Source: Porodaedalea pini (taxonomy: Eukaryota > Basidiomycota > Agaricomycetes > Hymenochaetales > Hymenochaetaceae). Taken from it: a stretch of DNA of 64,000 nt. Of the stretch, positions 47,381 to 59,383 are shown one piece after another. The DNA is taken from assembly GCA_002794775.1 (NCBI GenBank), contig NBAY01000010.1, positions 248,001 to 312,000 on the forward strand, read 5' to 3'. Each line of letters opens with the position of its first letter. Positions within the stretch are counted from its first letter, which is position 1. Both the position numbers and the translations under genes were made by a program. The notes below the pieces were generated by a model. That model saw nothing but the letters and a program-made list of their open reading frames with translations, was not told the DNA's origin and made no database searches.

Positions 47381-48841
47381 CAGGTCTCTGGTCTCTTGAT
47401 ACCGAAGACGACAGCACACGGCACAGGCATTTCCGCATCTTCGTAGCTCTTTATTCACTCACATAACTCCAAACAAAAACGAGCAACACATCTGGGCTGG
47501 ACAAGCCTTGTAAACCAAGAAAACAAAATCTCATGTATTATGTTGTATGTATATTGATTGCATTTTGATAAGTTATACAGCATTGCGATCATGGGTCCTT
47601 CATCATCTGTATTCAAATAGGATTACAACCCACTACCTACGGTGGCACTCAAGAGTCCGGAACTCAATCCCAACGCGGCCGAACCGGCTTTAGAAAGGGA
47701 AGAACAGAAGGACATCGAGAACCGCGCTGCATCTCATTCTGAGGCCTGGGGCCCAAACATGAGTCCGAGAGAAGGAGTTCAAATGCAAATGAGAACCTAC
47801 GTGAAATGTCGATCTGGTTCCGGTGCTTCTGCTTCTTCTCGGTGTAGTAACGCAGATAGCAAAGAAAACATGTCTAAAAAAAGCATCGAGGAGGCCCGCA
47901 ACCCAAGGTCCAAGGCCCAAGCCCGAGTACAAGTGATAGTGCGTCTTTCAAGTTTGGGTAGTGAATCTTCGGTAATACCGCGCCCTTCAGGCTGGCTTCT
48001 CCTGATTCTGCTTCTCCTGCATCTCTTCTCGAGATAGTTAAGATGCCAACCGAGTGAACTTGAAAAGCTGGGTGACGAGAGAAGATAGAAGAGTCCGCGC
48101 TTATTGGCCACTGGGTGAACGCCTAGGCCTCCACACGGGCGCGGGATACCACTCCGTGAACTGAACATGCACATCCATCTATGTGCTTCCCTTCGGCACT
48201 GTTTGCATTAATATTATTCTGATCCACGATCTCAAAGATAATGAATGATTCTTACCTGCTGGTTCTGATAGCCTGGACCTCTACGCGCCTCCGTGTGCAG
48301 CAGCATATACACAGCGCCATAGTGTTCAGTTTGCAAGAGAGAAAAAGGGTGTTCAAGTTGATTCAAGGCTTTGTCTCGTATCTCGGATATCGCCATATGC
48401 GTCTTGAGCTTCCTGACTCAAATCAAATCAAATCAAATATCTACAGTCCAAAGTCTTCAAACCCAGAATTTAAAAGGGCACAAATTATGGAACAAGACAG
48501 CAAAATAACACTCCAGAGCAGATAAATCCGCGAAAATAAAAATAAAAGCATGAACTTGAGAAAAGACAACCCTAAAATTCAAGGCCACACCTTTATCACG
48601 TGTAGTGGCTGTGCATGTGTTCAATTTGATCCGACTGCGGAGTTTGAATGACTGAAGGGGGTAATTCCAACCATCTCTTCTCTTTTCCCACTGAGGTTCC
48701 TTCCACTCCATCACCATCACCATCACCTGCTGGCACCCAGCTTCAGTTCCTCTCCCCACATATACTCCCCCTGCATTTTCTTTCTCCCTCTCTCTTCCCA
48801 ACCACCCAAATTTTTCTCAGGTTTTGCCTTCTTACTCAGCC
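47381..48841. other. 1.5-kb spacer, no supported gene
   Basis: A frame at 47642-48037 (plus) has no motif or splice support. 'catcaccatcaccatcacc' around 48712 is a short microsatellite. 48750-48830 is pyrimidine-rich and ends directly at the next ATG, as expected of a core promoter. Confidence 0.4.
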
Positions 48842-50961
48842 ATGTCTTCCAGGGACAGAACTTCAGGGATCTCAGTAGGGACTGGCAACAGTGGACTTAG
48901 TAAGGCCTTAGACTCCTCTCTCAAGCAGCTCTCTCCCCGGCCTCAGAACCAACTCAGCCTGAAGGAGGAAGTGTTGGGCTCGAGCCAGCCAGGTGCTTTC
49001 TCCCAGGGCCACCTCCAGAAAGTCAGCAAGGAGAATGTGCCTCTATCTCAGCCCAGGTCGGTCTCGGAGAAGCTGAAATTAGCCTCTTCAGTCTCTAAGA
49101 GGTAAATGTCTCTCTTTATCCTAGATTTTTTTTAAAAATCACATTCTAAGCTAATCTTTAAAACAAGCAGCCCAGCTCATATCCACCCTGCCAAAAAGCA
49201 GAAATTGCAGCCCTACGTCCTCATCCCGACTGTCTCCCACTCAGTTCCCTCTAAGAAACACAAACCTTCTGTCAGTACCAGCAAAATTGGTCCTCCACCA
49301 GCTCAGAATGGGACAAATGTACTTGCTGCAGCCCTTTTCCAGCAGTTCTCACACAATAACACAGCCTCTGATGGGGCCAAAGTTTCACCAGCTGCGCAAC
49401 TCGCGCCTTCTTTGCCTGGACCGCCGCGCAGCCATATCCGGAAGCGGTCGTTCTCAAAGTATGAGTGCACGCCCGATGAGCTGTTGCTGGGCTCGGAGGT
49501 GTGCGTTCCCACTGCAGGGCCCTCTCCTAGGATCACCAAGGCTAGCAATGAGAACTCTGGCAATCCAGTCCTGGAGGAGGCGCCTAGCTCGCCGACTGAT
49601 CTTCTGAAGATAGGAGACGGCGATCATTCATTTTCGATCGGATTGGAGGCTGATGCACAGCCAGCTGCGGTGCCCAACGGGGACGACGATGCTTCCGTTT
49701 CACAGTCGCAAGCGGAAGAAGCATGGAAAGGCCCTCCGTGTCACGCGTTCGCGCCGAAGCCGCCAGTTCACAGGAGCGCGTACTATCGGCGACGCGAACT
49801 CGCTATTTTAGAGAAGGCACTCGCAGATGGCAAGGAGAAGGAGAAGGCGGGCGTAGGATGCTACAATCCGCCAGTGGGATGGCAGGAATTGTGCCGCGTC
49901 CCGGGACGACTTCCGCATGTCACGCGTTCGGAGACGCGCGCGCAACGGTATACTGAGATTCTGGAGCGTGCGTACGGACCGGGTGATGTTCGCCGAGGCC
50001 ACGGACGCAAGCCGTACAAGGTAGTTCATCACACTCGTGCTTACTGCTTCTTGGACTCATTGATGTGTTAGATGAAAGCGGCCTTGCCCAGGCTCGACGT
50101 TTCGAGCGAAGACGAGTCGGACGACGAGAGCGTGGCCGATGTCGGTAGGCGTGAGGATGTACCGTCGGACACCTCCATGACCGACGCGCCCATCACGCCG
50201 CCGGATGAACCTCTGCTTCCAGGGAGGGACGGCAATGCGAGCGCACCTAGTGCGCCTATCATTGTTGACGATAACTACGAACCGTTGGAACAACACCCAT
50301 TCGCGGAGCGCGAGTCCCTGCTCGTTCCGGAACCCATATCTGCGCATGCACCATTCGGCACTGTCGATCCGCGCAAGCTCACTTGTTCCGTGCCTGCCAC
50401 AGAGCCGCAACCGACCCCTGCGGACTTAGTGGTGGTAGCGACCTCGGAGCTGGGTTCGCTGCAGATAGCGCCAGATGCACAATCTGTGCCTGTGACGATC
50501 ACAGAACGTAGCAACAGTGCTAGCTCGCCTCCGCAGGATCCTCTGACGCAACTCCCGTGCATCATATTCGGTGGTTCAACCCGGAGGAATGGAAGGCGGC
50601 ATTTCGCAGGCTCGTCTCGGGCAAAAAGCAGGCTGCGATCGAAGATCTCTTAAGTGTCAACCAGACGATCACGTCACTTGAGGAGATGATCGAGGCGCTT
50701 CCCGGCGAGACAATCGTGCAGTCTCTTGTGAGCGCGTTCTTTCTATTCAAAATCTTTATTTGAAGTAGAAGTATGTTGACCACTGTGACTGACTGGATTT
50801 TCATTCTACTTCAGGTTCAGAACATCGCGGGGTACTTGTTGCAGATGAAAGACCTTCCAGACGATTTTATACCCTTCGGCGACCAGTTCAATCTTCGAAA
50901 GCGTTCGGCAGACGTGTTGCGGGCGGCGTATGGCGTGAACGGTCCTACATCGACGCTGTAA
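48842..50961 (+). CDS. Unrecognised Ser/Pro-rich protein (about 600-650 aa)
   Basis: Exons 48842-49101, 49171-50020, 50072 to about 50450, about 50534-50727 and 50815-50961. The first and last introns are clean. The third intron is inferred because the frame must change between the acidic Ser/Pro-rich part and RWFNPEEWKAAFRRL; a donor near 50450 with an acceptor at 50533 fits. Most of the first 450 residues are disordered (KKQKLQPYV, IRKRSFSKYE, an HRSAYYRRRELAILEKAL helix). The C-terminal 110 residues look folded and helical: KKQAAIEDLLSVNQTITSLE, then NIAGYLLQMKDLPDDFIPFG. No family recognised. Basic patches suggest, but do not prove, a nuclear protein. Confidence 0.65.
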
Positions 50962-51272
50962 TGCAGATTTTTTAAATACCTTGTCAGGGAACTTTTATGT
51001 ATATATGTTATAAGTAGAGTATACCCTGCCCCTACAGCTTATTTTTTGGAGCTTTCAAGTTTCAAATAGATGCTTTTTCTTTGGCTGAGTCACTCTGACT
51101 GATGTCTCTATTGAGACTTTGCCGGAGTAGCCGTGCCGTGAGTCCTAATCCGGTAACCCGTGCTCAACATGCTCCGCAGTGACGACCCACGTAAAGCGTG
51201 CGCGTGTACCGTAACACTCGACGCTCACATCAGCATTCTGCACTCCCCGTCTCCTTTAGAACTGCCGACACG
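50962..51272. other. Intergenic
   Basis: 311 bases between the unrecognised gene and the syntaxin, containing the 3' end of one and the promoter of the other. Nothing else seen. Confidence 0.4.
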
Positions 51273-52454
51273 ATGAGCTTCCAGGACATCGAGACCGGTC
51301 TGGCGCAGCCGCCGCACGCCCCGTCGTCGTCCGCGCCGCAGTCGCGCGAAGAGGCGGCGTTCATTAGCCTGCAGTCGTCGCTCTCGCTGCAGGTGTTCAA
51401 GATCAACGCGAATGTGCAAGGTATCTTGAAGCTCGTCGACCAACTGGGTACGGCGCGGGATACTGGTTCTGTGCGGACGGCGCTGTGAGTGGAATGCAGT
51501 ATCCTTCGTTCAACGGATGAGATTGACAAGGCGATGTGAAGGCATAACCTGACCGAGACTACGCGTGATATGGCCAAGCGTGGCTCAGAGGACTTGAAGA
51601 AGCTCGCTGGTTTACAGAGCGCACTGGTGAGCCTTCTGCCACGGAATACGCGTTCCGACATGCGTTAACACGCCTCATCGTGTCCAGCCAAATCAGAAGA
51701 CCGCGCTACAGAAGACGTCGCATGATTTCCAGCTCTCCTTGGTCGCTTTCCAGAGGGCACAACAAGTTAGCGCAGAACGACAACGCACTGTGGTGGAAGG
51801 TGTGAGGATTGCTGTCGACGAGGAGCATTCCGCGGGACCGTACGTTGCTTCTTAAGAATATCTACGTCAGACGCCACTCACTCAACTCGGTCTGAAGTTC
51901 TGATTTCCAGCCTGGCTCTTCTCCTGAGCAGCGCCAGGCTCAAGTTCTGCAACAGTGCGTACTATATGCGAGCTAAATGTACAAAGCGACGAATGGCTTA
52001 TCGGGTGCGAAACAGACAATTGTCTCCCCTCGAGCTCGCACATCAGGAGTCTCTGATCCAAGAGCGTGAAGATGAGATAAGAGAGATCGAGACCGGTATT
52101 CACGAGCTATCTGAGATCTTCCGGGACCTGGGTACATTGGTTGGCGAGCAGGGCGGGATGCTTGGTAAGTTACTGTGTTCTCCCCAGACTACTTTACGAG
52201 CATGTGCTCGACCTACTCACGTCGTGGATGAACAGACAATATCGAGTCGAACATCTCTTCTATAGCTGTCGATACCACCGGCGCGGCTGAGGAGCTTTCT
52301 ACTGCATCCGACTATCATCGGAAAGCAGGGCGTAGAGCAGCGTGCCTGATGATCATCCTGGTCATTGTTGTTTGCATCGTTCTATTAGCGGTGAGTCCTT
52401 AGCCAAACTGTCATATGAGCCCTTCTCATCAGTCTTCCGTAGGTTCTGTCATGA
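51273..52454 (+). CDS. PEP12: Endosomal t-SNARE, PEP12/syntaxin-7 type (273 aa)
   Basis: Seven exons in phase: 51273-51484, 51542-51626, 51688-51839, 51898-51954, 52016-52164, 52236-52390, 52443-52454. A Qa-SNARE for fusion at the late endosome/vacuole. An N-terminal Habc bundle (SLSLQVFKINANVQGILKLV, LTETTRDMAKRGSEDLKKL) precedes the SNARE motif, which begins LIQEREDEIREIETGIHELS. The zero-layer Gln lies in LVGEQGGMLDNIESN. A C-terminal anchor of about 20 hydrophobic residues (LMIILVIVVCIVLLAVLS) ends the protein. The last exon encodes only Val-Leu-Ser-stop, so the anchor is completed by splicing. PEP12 versus VAM3 cannot be settled without a tree. Confidence 0.88.
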
Positions 52455-53198
52455 GAGCGACTTACTCAGGATGGTGCGTACTTTACGATTGACGATTGCC
52501 AATCGTTATGGAAATTTGGGACTTCACTAGGCATGTTCTTATGGGTTTTTAATATGTATCATTCTTTTATCTACTTTGCAGTTTCGCTGCCCTGTCCTAT
52601 ACCACAGCCTGATCAAGGATTTTACTCCAAGCTTACACCTTTGTCTCGTCATAATATATGACCAGTAGTCCGAGCATCCCTGCCACTTTTTTAGATGTCA
52701 TCTTATTTATTGTCAGTACTGATGCGCCCGCGCCGACGCTTATGCTGCTAAGTACGCCATTTGGGGCCTGACACTTGGCAAGAAGCTCCAAATAGGTCTT
52801 TTCTCAGTAGCCGAGTCGCGGGTATTTGTGTGGCCTAGTTGCCTCTTGACTCCCCTACTTGACTCTCCTACTTGACTTCGATTATCCAAGACTGCGTATC
52901 TTTGGGCAATTGAACGGCAGCATACGTATATAACGAAAGCAAGATATATATGTAGCAAGTACAGGCTGCAAGGTCTTCTGAGCTTGCTCTGGACTAGTCT
53001 ATGTCGCTTATGCTCGTCAAGAAGTTGTCTGATCGGCCTTCGGTCCCTCCGCCCGGCCGAGAACTCGTGGATGAGCTGTAGTGTCTCCCCCATCTCTCGC
53101 CAACTCCGCTTTCTTTATATCTTGCACGTTGCTTGAAACTATTAACCCTTTGGCGCCGTGCATTCGCCACCCTGGTCGGTGTGCGACAACGAACCGCC
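52455..53198. other. Intergenic
   Basis: 744 bases between the syntaxin and the first DUF6533 gene. No repeat, RNA gene or coding support; the last part is presumably the DUF6533 promoter. Confidence 0.4.
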
Positions 53199-55375
53199 AT
53201 GTCCGCCGAATACGAAGCTGAAGCCCTGGAGGTGGTCCACAAGCTGACGTTTTCCGAAGATGTGCAGGACGTGTGAGTAAATTCTCTAGCCCCCGATTTC
53301 ACTCGCAATTGATACCTCTTCCATTCTTTTTCTTGTTGTAGAAGAATAACAATCGTACGTGCCGTTGAATCCCAAGCTTTCAAAAATTTGGAATCGTGCT
53401 CAGAAAACAGTAGTATGTCGCATATCGTCGCGTTCTCCGTTCTGGTCTGGGACCATCTCCTTACTTTTGGGGACGAGGTGAGTCTGCGGCAATAAGTTTA
53501 TTCCGTCAAAGTCGATTATTATCCCGCTATAGGTCCGGTACATATGGTTCGGCAGGAAGGGCCCTCGTGAGTTTCTTGATGCCTGAGTTTCTGTGCTCCA
53601 TGCACTCAAGCCTGTTCACAAACAGTTATCTATCTGTTCTTCATCGTGCGTACTCTGTACTGCATCTTTATGATTTGTCGCGCCTTTCCTTATGGTGCGA
53701 ATTCGACAGAATCGATACTTCATTCCTTTGAGCTTCGTTGCAAATCTAGTTGGTAAGTTGATTGCGTCGAGCAAAGCAAGGACCGTCTGAACGAATCTGC
53801 ACCCAGCCTATTCATCAAATTTTAGTCCTGAAGTGTGTTTCGTTCTCCAGCCATTTAATTATGCTCTACACTTTTCTGACCTTTTGCTCAGACGTTAGTT
53901 CGACTTCACAGACTCCGTTTGCCCTTACTTTTTTCTTAGAAAAGAATTCCTGTTAGGTGTAAATCGTTTGTCCCCTATGAAGGGGCCTGTGCATTGATTG
54001 GCTACGCAGTCACAAGCATCATGATGCTTATCAGGTTCAATTTTTCTCTCCATCTGGTGTTATAGCTGTCTCAAGAAAACCCGCTGTAATCAGGGTAAGA
54101 GCGCTATACGCTGATAGACCGCGGATGACTTGGTTCGCGTTTCCTGTCCTTCTGGTCGAGCTTAGCGTCAGCGCGTGGCTTCTTTCGCAAGGTCAAGGTG
54201 AGCAGCCATTTTTTGCTTCCTGCAGTGACTTAAGGCTCTTGTCTTATGGCGTGCTTGCTTGCAGCTGTGAAACATACGCAAGGGGTATTTTGTACGTGCA
54301 TAAATGGCGGATCGATTCGTTGTTATCTCATGCAAAGTCATGCATCCCAGCTTGCTCGCTAATATTCGACCCGGACCTGTAAGCATCGGAAAGTACTTTT
54401 CTGTCTGTACCCTGATTATTGACTTCGCAACGCGGACAAGACGTTTCTGGGCGTCATCTTTTGCATGGCTCCCACTACTCTATAACACCATCATACTAGC
54501 GCTTACACTTTGGCGCTGCATCGAGCCGTTCAGAGCTAATATGCACAGTCAAATAGTCCGCAACGTGCTGAGGGATGGTATACTTTATTACCTGTGAGTC
54601 ATTGATTTTCTAGGAGGAGATCAGTTGATAAATGAGCCTAATGCAATGTTTCAGCGTAATACTTTCGACTAATATTGTCTTTGCCGTTATGATCGTTTGC
54701 GCTCGGGTATGTAGCCGTCTCCATCCGTCCATTGCATGAATATTGAAGGATGAAACTCCTCAAGGACGGCCTGAAGAATGTTGCAGCCCAGTGAGTGACC
54801 CATCCCCTTTCTCAAATCTAGTTAGCTAACTGGATTATCTCAAGACTCGCTCAACTGTGAGTACAGCAAGTGCTCCTTTCACCCAGCAACTATACTTATC
54901 TGACGAATCTGAGGAAACAAGACTCACCGTAAGTACTATTCCGTACCATCATACCACCATATAGTTTTGATCGCTCAAATGCTCTCAGGCAACAATGATG
55001 AGTCGCATTACCATCAACATCAAGCGCGATGTGCTTGGCGGATCGGATTCCGAGACGCAAGAGGATTCATACTTGAATTCTGGACTCCAGGTTGGTCAGG
55101 ATGACACAGTCTGCTTCCGTCGCTGGTCGATGCCAGATCCGCATGCGCAGTCGGGCGTGTCCAGTATATCTCATGCAGAGACATTGCTGGATACTGGCCG
55201 GACGCCAGGGGCTTCACAGGGACCTGACGTGATAGCGCTCAAGGATGTCTTGCGGAGGAGTGGCTCCAGCAATGACTCTAGTAGGCTTGATCTTAAACGT
55301 GGTCTTAAAGGACATGATACTTATGAGCTACAGTCGATGCCATCGGTGTATATAACCTGCAGCATTGATCTGTGA
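53199..55375 (+). CDS. DUF6533 membrane protein, tandem copy 1
   Basis: Multi-exon gene starting MSAEYEAEALEVVHKL at 53199 and ending at 55375. Conserved pieces in order: IVAFSVLVWDHLLTFGDE|VRYIWFGRKGP (the DUF6533 signature), LIYLFFI|NRYFIPLSFVANLV, CKSFVPYEGACALIGYAV, VRALYADRPRMTWFAF, FDPDL, WLPLLYNTIILALTLWRC, VRNVLRDGILYYL|VILSTNIV, then MMSRITINIKR and a soluble tail. About seven hydrophobic spans give a receptor-like membrane topology; the family is agaricomycete-rich and of unknown function. Exon joins around 53270-53420 and 53755-53960 are uncertain. The tail ends with HDTYELQSMP, related to the other copies' C-termini. Confidence 0.75.
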
Positions 55376-56108
55376 CTTACATGGACAAAAGAACTGCACA
55401 TCCCACTATCCTTTGACACGTAGCTGTTTCATTGTATTTCACCTTGAATAGTTTGGCAATAAACTCTGCCCAGGCATAAGGCAAAAAGAAATTCGGATAC
55501 GGGGAATCGAACCCCGAGCTGCCGCGAACGACCCAGACTATTATGTAATGAGAGGCGGCAATGTTAGCCGTTACACCATATCCGATATGGATACTAGTCT
55601 TGTCAAATATTATACATGATAGTCTAAGAATTACAACTTCAAGTTTGCCGGGGTCCTATTTTTACAGCGGACTTCGAAAGATGCCTCGCTCATTTCAGAC
55701 TTTAAGGTTGGTATTCTTGATTACTCGTCTCGGGATCTTGGATATATCTTTGCCTTCCCAATCGTTGACATCGACGCCCCTGCGCAAGACCTAACTTTTT
55801 GAGTCCAGCTGCAGTCATGCCTTGTGCAGAACAATCATGAAGCCGCTGAAGAAAATTGCTCCAGCAGCGACCCCAAGGAGCGCTCAAAACGCCACTCGAT
55901 CCACTGTAGACAACTCCGGAATGCATCGGGTCGTCGACCCTCGTGCCCGACTCACGAGACCCACGGATTTCATCAACCCGCGCCTAACTAGCAGGTCCAT
56001 ATAAAATGTAGGGAGCCGCGCACATCGCACCTGCCTTTCCCTCTCAGTACCGAGCTATGCGAATGGGCGAACAGCACCTTCGTGCCCAATTTCCATTTCC
56101 ATTTCATC
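55376..56108. other. Spacer holding the tRNA gene
   Basis: Spacer between DUF6533 copies 1 and 2. Apart from the tRNA at 55492-55585 (minus strand) I see no gene or repeat. Confidence 0.5.
55492..55585 (-). tRNA. tRNA-Glu (CUC) with 22-nt intron
   Basis: On the minus strand the acceptor arms TCGGATA and TATCCGA pair fully. The D-arm and A box (TGGTGTAACGG) and T-arm and B box (GGGGTTCGATTCCCC) are canonical. The anticodon stem GCCGC/GCGGC encloses loop CTCTCA...C with anticodon CTC. A 22-nt intron (plus-strand 55527-55548) sits one base 3' of the anticodon, the standard position for eukaryotic tRNA introns. Confidence 0.95.
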
Positions 56109-58368
56109 ATGGCATTGACTGGGCAAAACGTTGAGCTCCTGGCTTCATTCCAGTACTTGAATGAACGCTCAGAGCCGGTGTATGACGAGTCGCTCGACAC
56201 GTACGTCTATCTCATCAATTTCAATGTGTTATCGGGAGTTAAACGCCCTCTTTCTCCACTTCTGCAGGAGAGTAACGAATGTATGGTATTGCGCTGAGGC
56301 TGCAAAAATACTGACTGACATATGTTGTCCGACAGTATGTAGCATTTATAGGATTTACAATACTGGTTTGGGACCACCTAATCACGCTCGGGGATGAGGT
56401 GAGTTATTCCCATTAGATATTTTACCTTGTAGACAGATTGAGAATCATGATCAGGTCCGGTTCATCTGGCGCGGACGGAAGAGCATTGGTACGCGAAGAA
56501 TGACTGTCGAGAGAGAAGTATACCACTGACTGCTTGATTTAGTTGTTTATCTGTTTTTCTGGGTGTGCAGCGCGCAAATTCCTGCTCAATATCTTCTTAT
56601 CTCACCGCACGTCTAGAACCGTTATTTTACGCCCTTCAGTTTCATTGGAAATTTCATTGGTGAGTAGAGGCTCAGATTTGCAGGATGCGTGGTCTTTTAA
56701 CAAACCACTGAAATTTTCCGTGCTAGCTTACTTCTCAGACTGGTCTACAAAGGCAATTACCTCGTCTTTCGTAGGCTATCTTCGTTCGCTAACAACGCCT
56801 TATGTCCCGCGCTTTCATTCAGGAGTAAGTCCCGTCGAAAGAGCTCGTCATATGCCTGTTCGCTGACTCTTCCCCCCCAGCTGTAGAAAATTCGTTCGGT
56901 ATGAAGGGGCCACCGTAGCCATAGCCGTCTGGGTGTCCGGTTTAATGATGTTGATACGGTTCGTCTGGTGCTTACGAGTTGAGAGAGTCGCTTACGAGGT
57001 GTTGCCGTCCTATAGTGTGAGGGCCCTGTACGCAGACAGACCAAAAGTGACTTTATCTGTTGGCTTAGTCCTCCTAATGGAGGCGGGTGTATTTGCCTGG
57101 CTCTTGACTCGTGGAGAAGGTCCGCCATCGCCAGTGTTTCAGATGCATACAACTCATCAGACGATAATCTATTCCAGCTGTTCAACATAGCTCGGCCGTC
57201 CATGGTGTGTTCAGTGTGCTCTGTGTCGCTTTTCGAGGTCCTAATGAGCAGGTTATCCGATTTCAGCGTGCTCCATGGTCTTCGACCCAAGCCTGTAACT
57301 ACTTTTTCTTCTAAAGATGAAGCGCCGCTTCTGACCTCCTTACGCAGGAAATTTGTCCCCTCGCTTTCAGCCTGGGTTCCTCTGGTGTACGATACGATCG
57401 TCATTTTCCTGACCCTCTACCGGTGCGCCGGGCCTGTGAAGCAACGGACGGCAAGCCACATCGTGCGTACGCTTTTGAAAGATGGGCTCTTGTACTATAG
57501 GTGTGTTATTTGCGTCTTTTCGTTCGGTTCCCTCGTCCTAAAAAGAATTTGCGACTCAGCGTTATATTTGCTGTGAACTTGGTGCTTGCTTTGATGATCG
57601 TGTCCACACCTGTGCGTCGACGTGCTTCCTTATGTGTGTTGAGTGGACTGATGATGTCTGTACCTCGCAGTCTGGTATAAAAAATATCGCAGCACAGTAC
57701 GTCCCTTTCGCAGAGCGCCCTACTTTACTGAGTTTGTTAACTGACTCACATTCGATAGACTAGAGCAACTGTGCGCATATCTTCAGATTTCTCTTCGACC
57801 CTGACTAATTTTTCACTCTATTGCTCCTATCTCAGGCTAACCGTGCGTTGTGTTTTCTGATGCAGCGAGGGCAGACAGCTGACTCCAAGCACAGGTTGCA
57901 ATGATGAGCCGTATCACCCTGAATCTGCGACGCAAGGCACTGACAGATCCGAGCGATGTTGACAGTTATCTGTACCCTCGATCAATGGATACGCAGTCTT
58001 TTCATGTCAACTACGTCCACCGTGCCTCGGATAAGGCGTCCCAGCACTGGATAGAGCACGCCGCCGGGAGTACAGGTCTGTCACAGACCCAGGACTCGTG
58101 CGCTTCTTCTGGCTGGCGGTGTAACGCCGGCCTCTCGCGCGATTCCCTCGATTCAGACGCCATGATGCATTCTGAAACACCCTCCGTTTTTCCAACGAGA
58201 CGCAACCAAAATACATACCCACCTCAAGTCCGTTCTAGCGATGCACTGAGTCGTGATGCGAGTAACTTGGAGCTTGGCGTCCCCGCGGAGCCCGAACAGG
58301 CTGTCCTGAGTGATCGAGACGCGTACGAGTTGCGCGCGCTGCGTGCTTCGCCTCACATCCGCCAGTAA
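56109..58368 (+). CDS. DUF6533 membrane protein, tandem copy 2
   Basis: Starts MALTGQNVELLASFQYLNER at 56109 and ends at 58368. Family pieces in order: QYVAFIGFTILVWDHLITLG, VRFIWRGRKS, AYFSDWSTK, CRKFVRYEGATVAIAVWVSG, VRALYADRPKVTLSVG, LLMEAGVFAWLLTRGEG, FVPSLSAWVPLVYDTIVIFL, TLYRCAGPVKQRTASHIVRT, LLKDGLLYY, GIKNIAAQLEQL and AMMSRITLNLRRKAL. The hydrophilic tail of about 150 residues ends with SDRDAYELRALRASP. About seven hydrophobic segments. Several introns have clean GT-AG ends, but the segment around 57120-57280 is not resolved. Function unknown; probably a plasma- or endomembrane protein. Confidence 0.78.
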
Positions 58369-59383
58369 CTAACTTTATTTCTCTGCGTCAGCTATTTGTG
58401 TTATCATATGTTTCATGTAGACCTTTGTTTTTCTCTGTCCGTCTATGTGGATAGGGTCCGGGAAAATGGGGCCCCACGGGGTAGTAGTCAAGATAACCGC
58501 AAGCATGGAAAGTCTCCGAGTCGGATCACGGTGCTGCCTCATTTTACCAAAATCTGTTGTGTTAGTAGATTACATCATGTCCCCTATATCACATTATAAT
58601 CAATGTCCGTTGTTACTGCAATGAAGTGCTTTTTTCATTTCGTTTCATTGTCGACGTTCCACTCAGGACGGACTCTCAGGCTCTCACAGAGACTCGAAGC
58701 TCGCGAATTTCAATGATCGGTGGCTTCATCGCTAACTACCATCACTTGCTGCGCGACTTTTTTCGGGATGGCGATGACTCCGCGCCCAAAGAACAAAGTG
58801 AAATCGGGAGAGTCGGACATCTGTCCTCAGATCGACTTCAATGCTGAGAGTGCCAATCAGTGCATCTGGCTCCACTTTTGCTGAGCCGTCTGATGTCTCT
58901 TTGGGCGCAAATATACCTGAGGAAGAGGGAAGGACAAGACTACTTTCGAGGCTTTTTGTTTCTGCATTCGAGGCTTTATAGTTCCACCAAGACCATTTTG
59001 CTTATGCTATCTATTGAGACACCCACTTCGTGTTTTCTGGAGCGACACTCTTGCTGTTCTACCATAAGATTGCTATCCAGGGTCGCGGGCCAGCGCGCCA
59101 ATCTTAGTATGAATGCTCGGTTGACTGCGTCATTCCTATCATGAATCCCCCTTCGCCTCAGTACGTCCATTCAATCTCCCCAGAGGTGCCTTGTGCGCTT
59201 TTCCAGCGTTCAACGTGGCCGCCAGCATCGCCTCGACATTTGCTGTTATGATGCGACTTCAACGGTTATAAAATCCTAGTCGCAAGACACATAGATTCCC
59301 CTTCTCGTCTGATCCTTCATATGTGGAAACTTGGTTATCCCTCAGAGCGGGTGATTTTGGTGTGAAGCACCTATATCAGCCCT
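58369..59383. other. Spacer with duplicated module
   Basis: Spacer between DUF6533 copies 2 and 3; its middle part is the module listed at 58660-59120. Stops interrupt every frame, so no gene is called. Confidence 0.5.
58660..59120 (+). repeat. Duplicated module X, copy 1
   Basis: Similar along its length to 62460-62900. Shared words include 'agtcggacatctg', 'ccgtctgatgtctctt' and 'atccagggt' followed by 'cgcgccaat', in the same order and spacing. A possible relic reading frame (MTPRPKNKVKSGESD...FNAESANQC) aligns with MPPRTYKVETRTSD...LNVESAEQCF in the other copy. It may be a dead gene that duplicated together with the downstream DUF6533 gene. Confidence 0.65.

Noticed and set aside
47642..48037. 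131-codon plus-strand frame after NAS2
   Set aside because: No recognisable motif, no promoter or splice evidence, and composition like the surrounding spacer.
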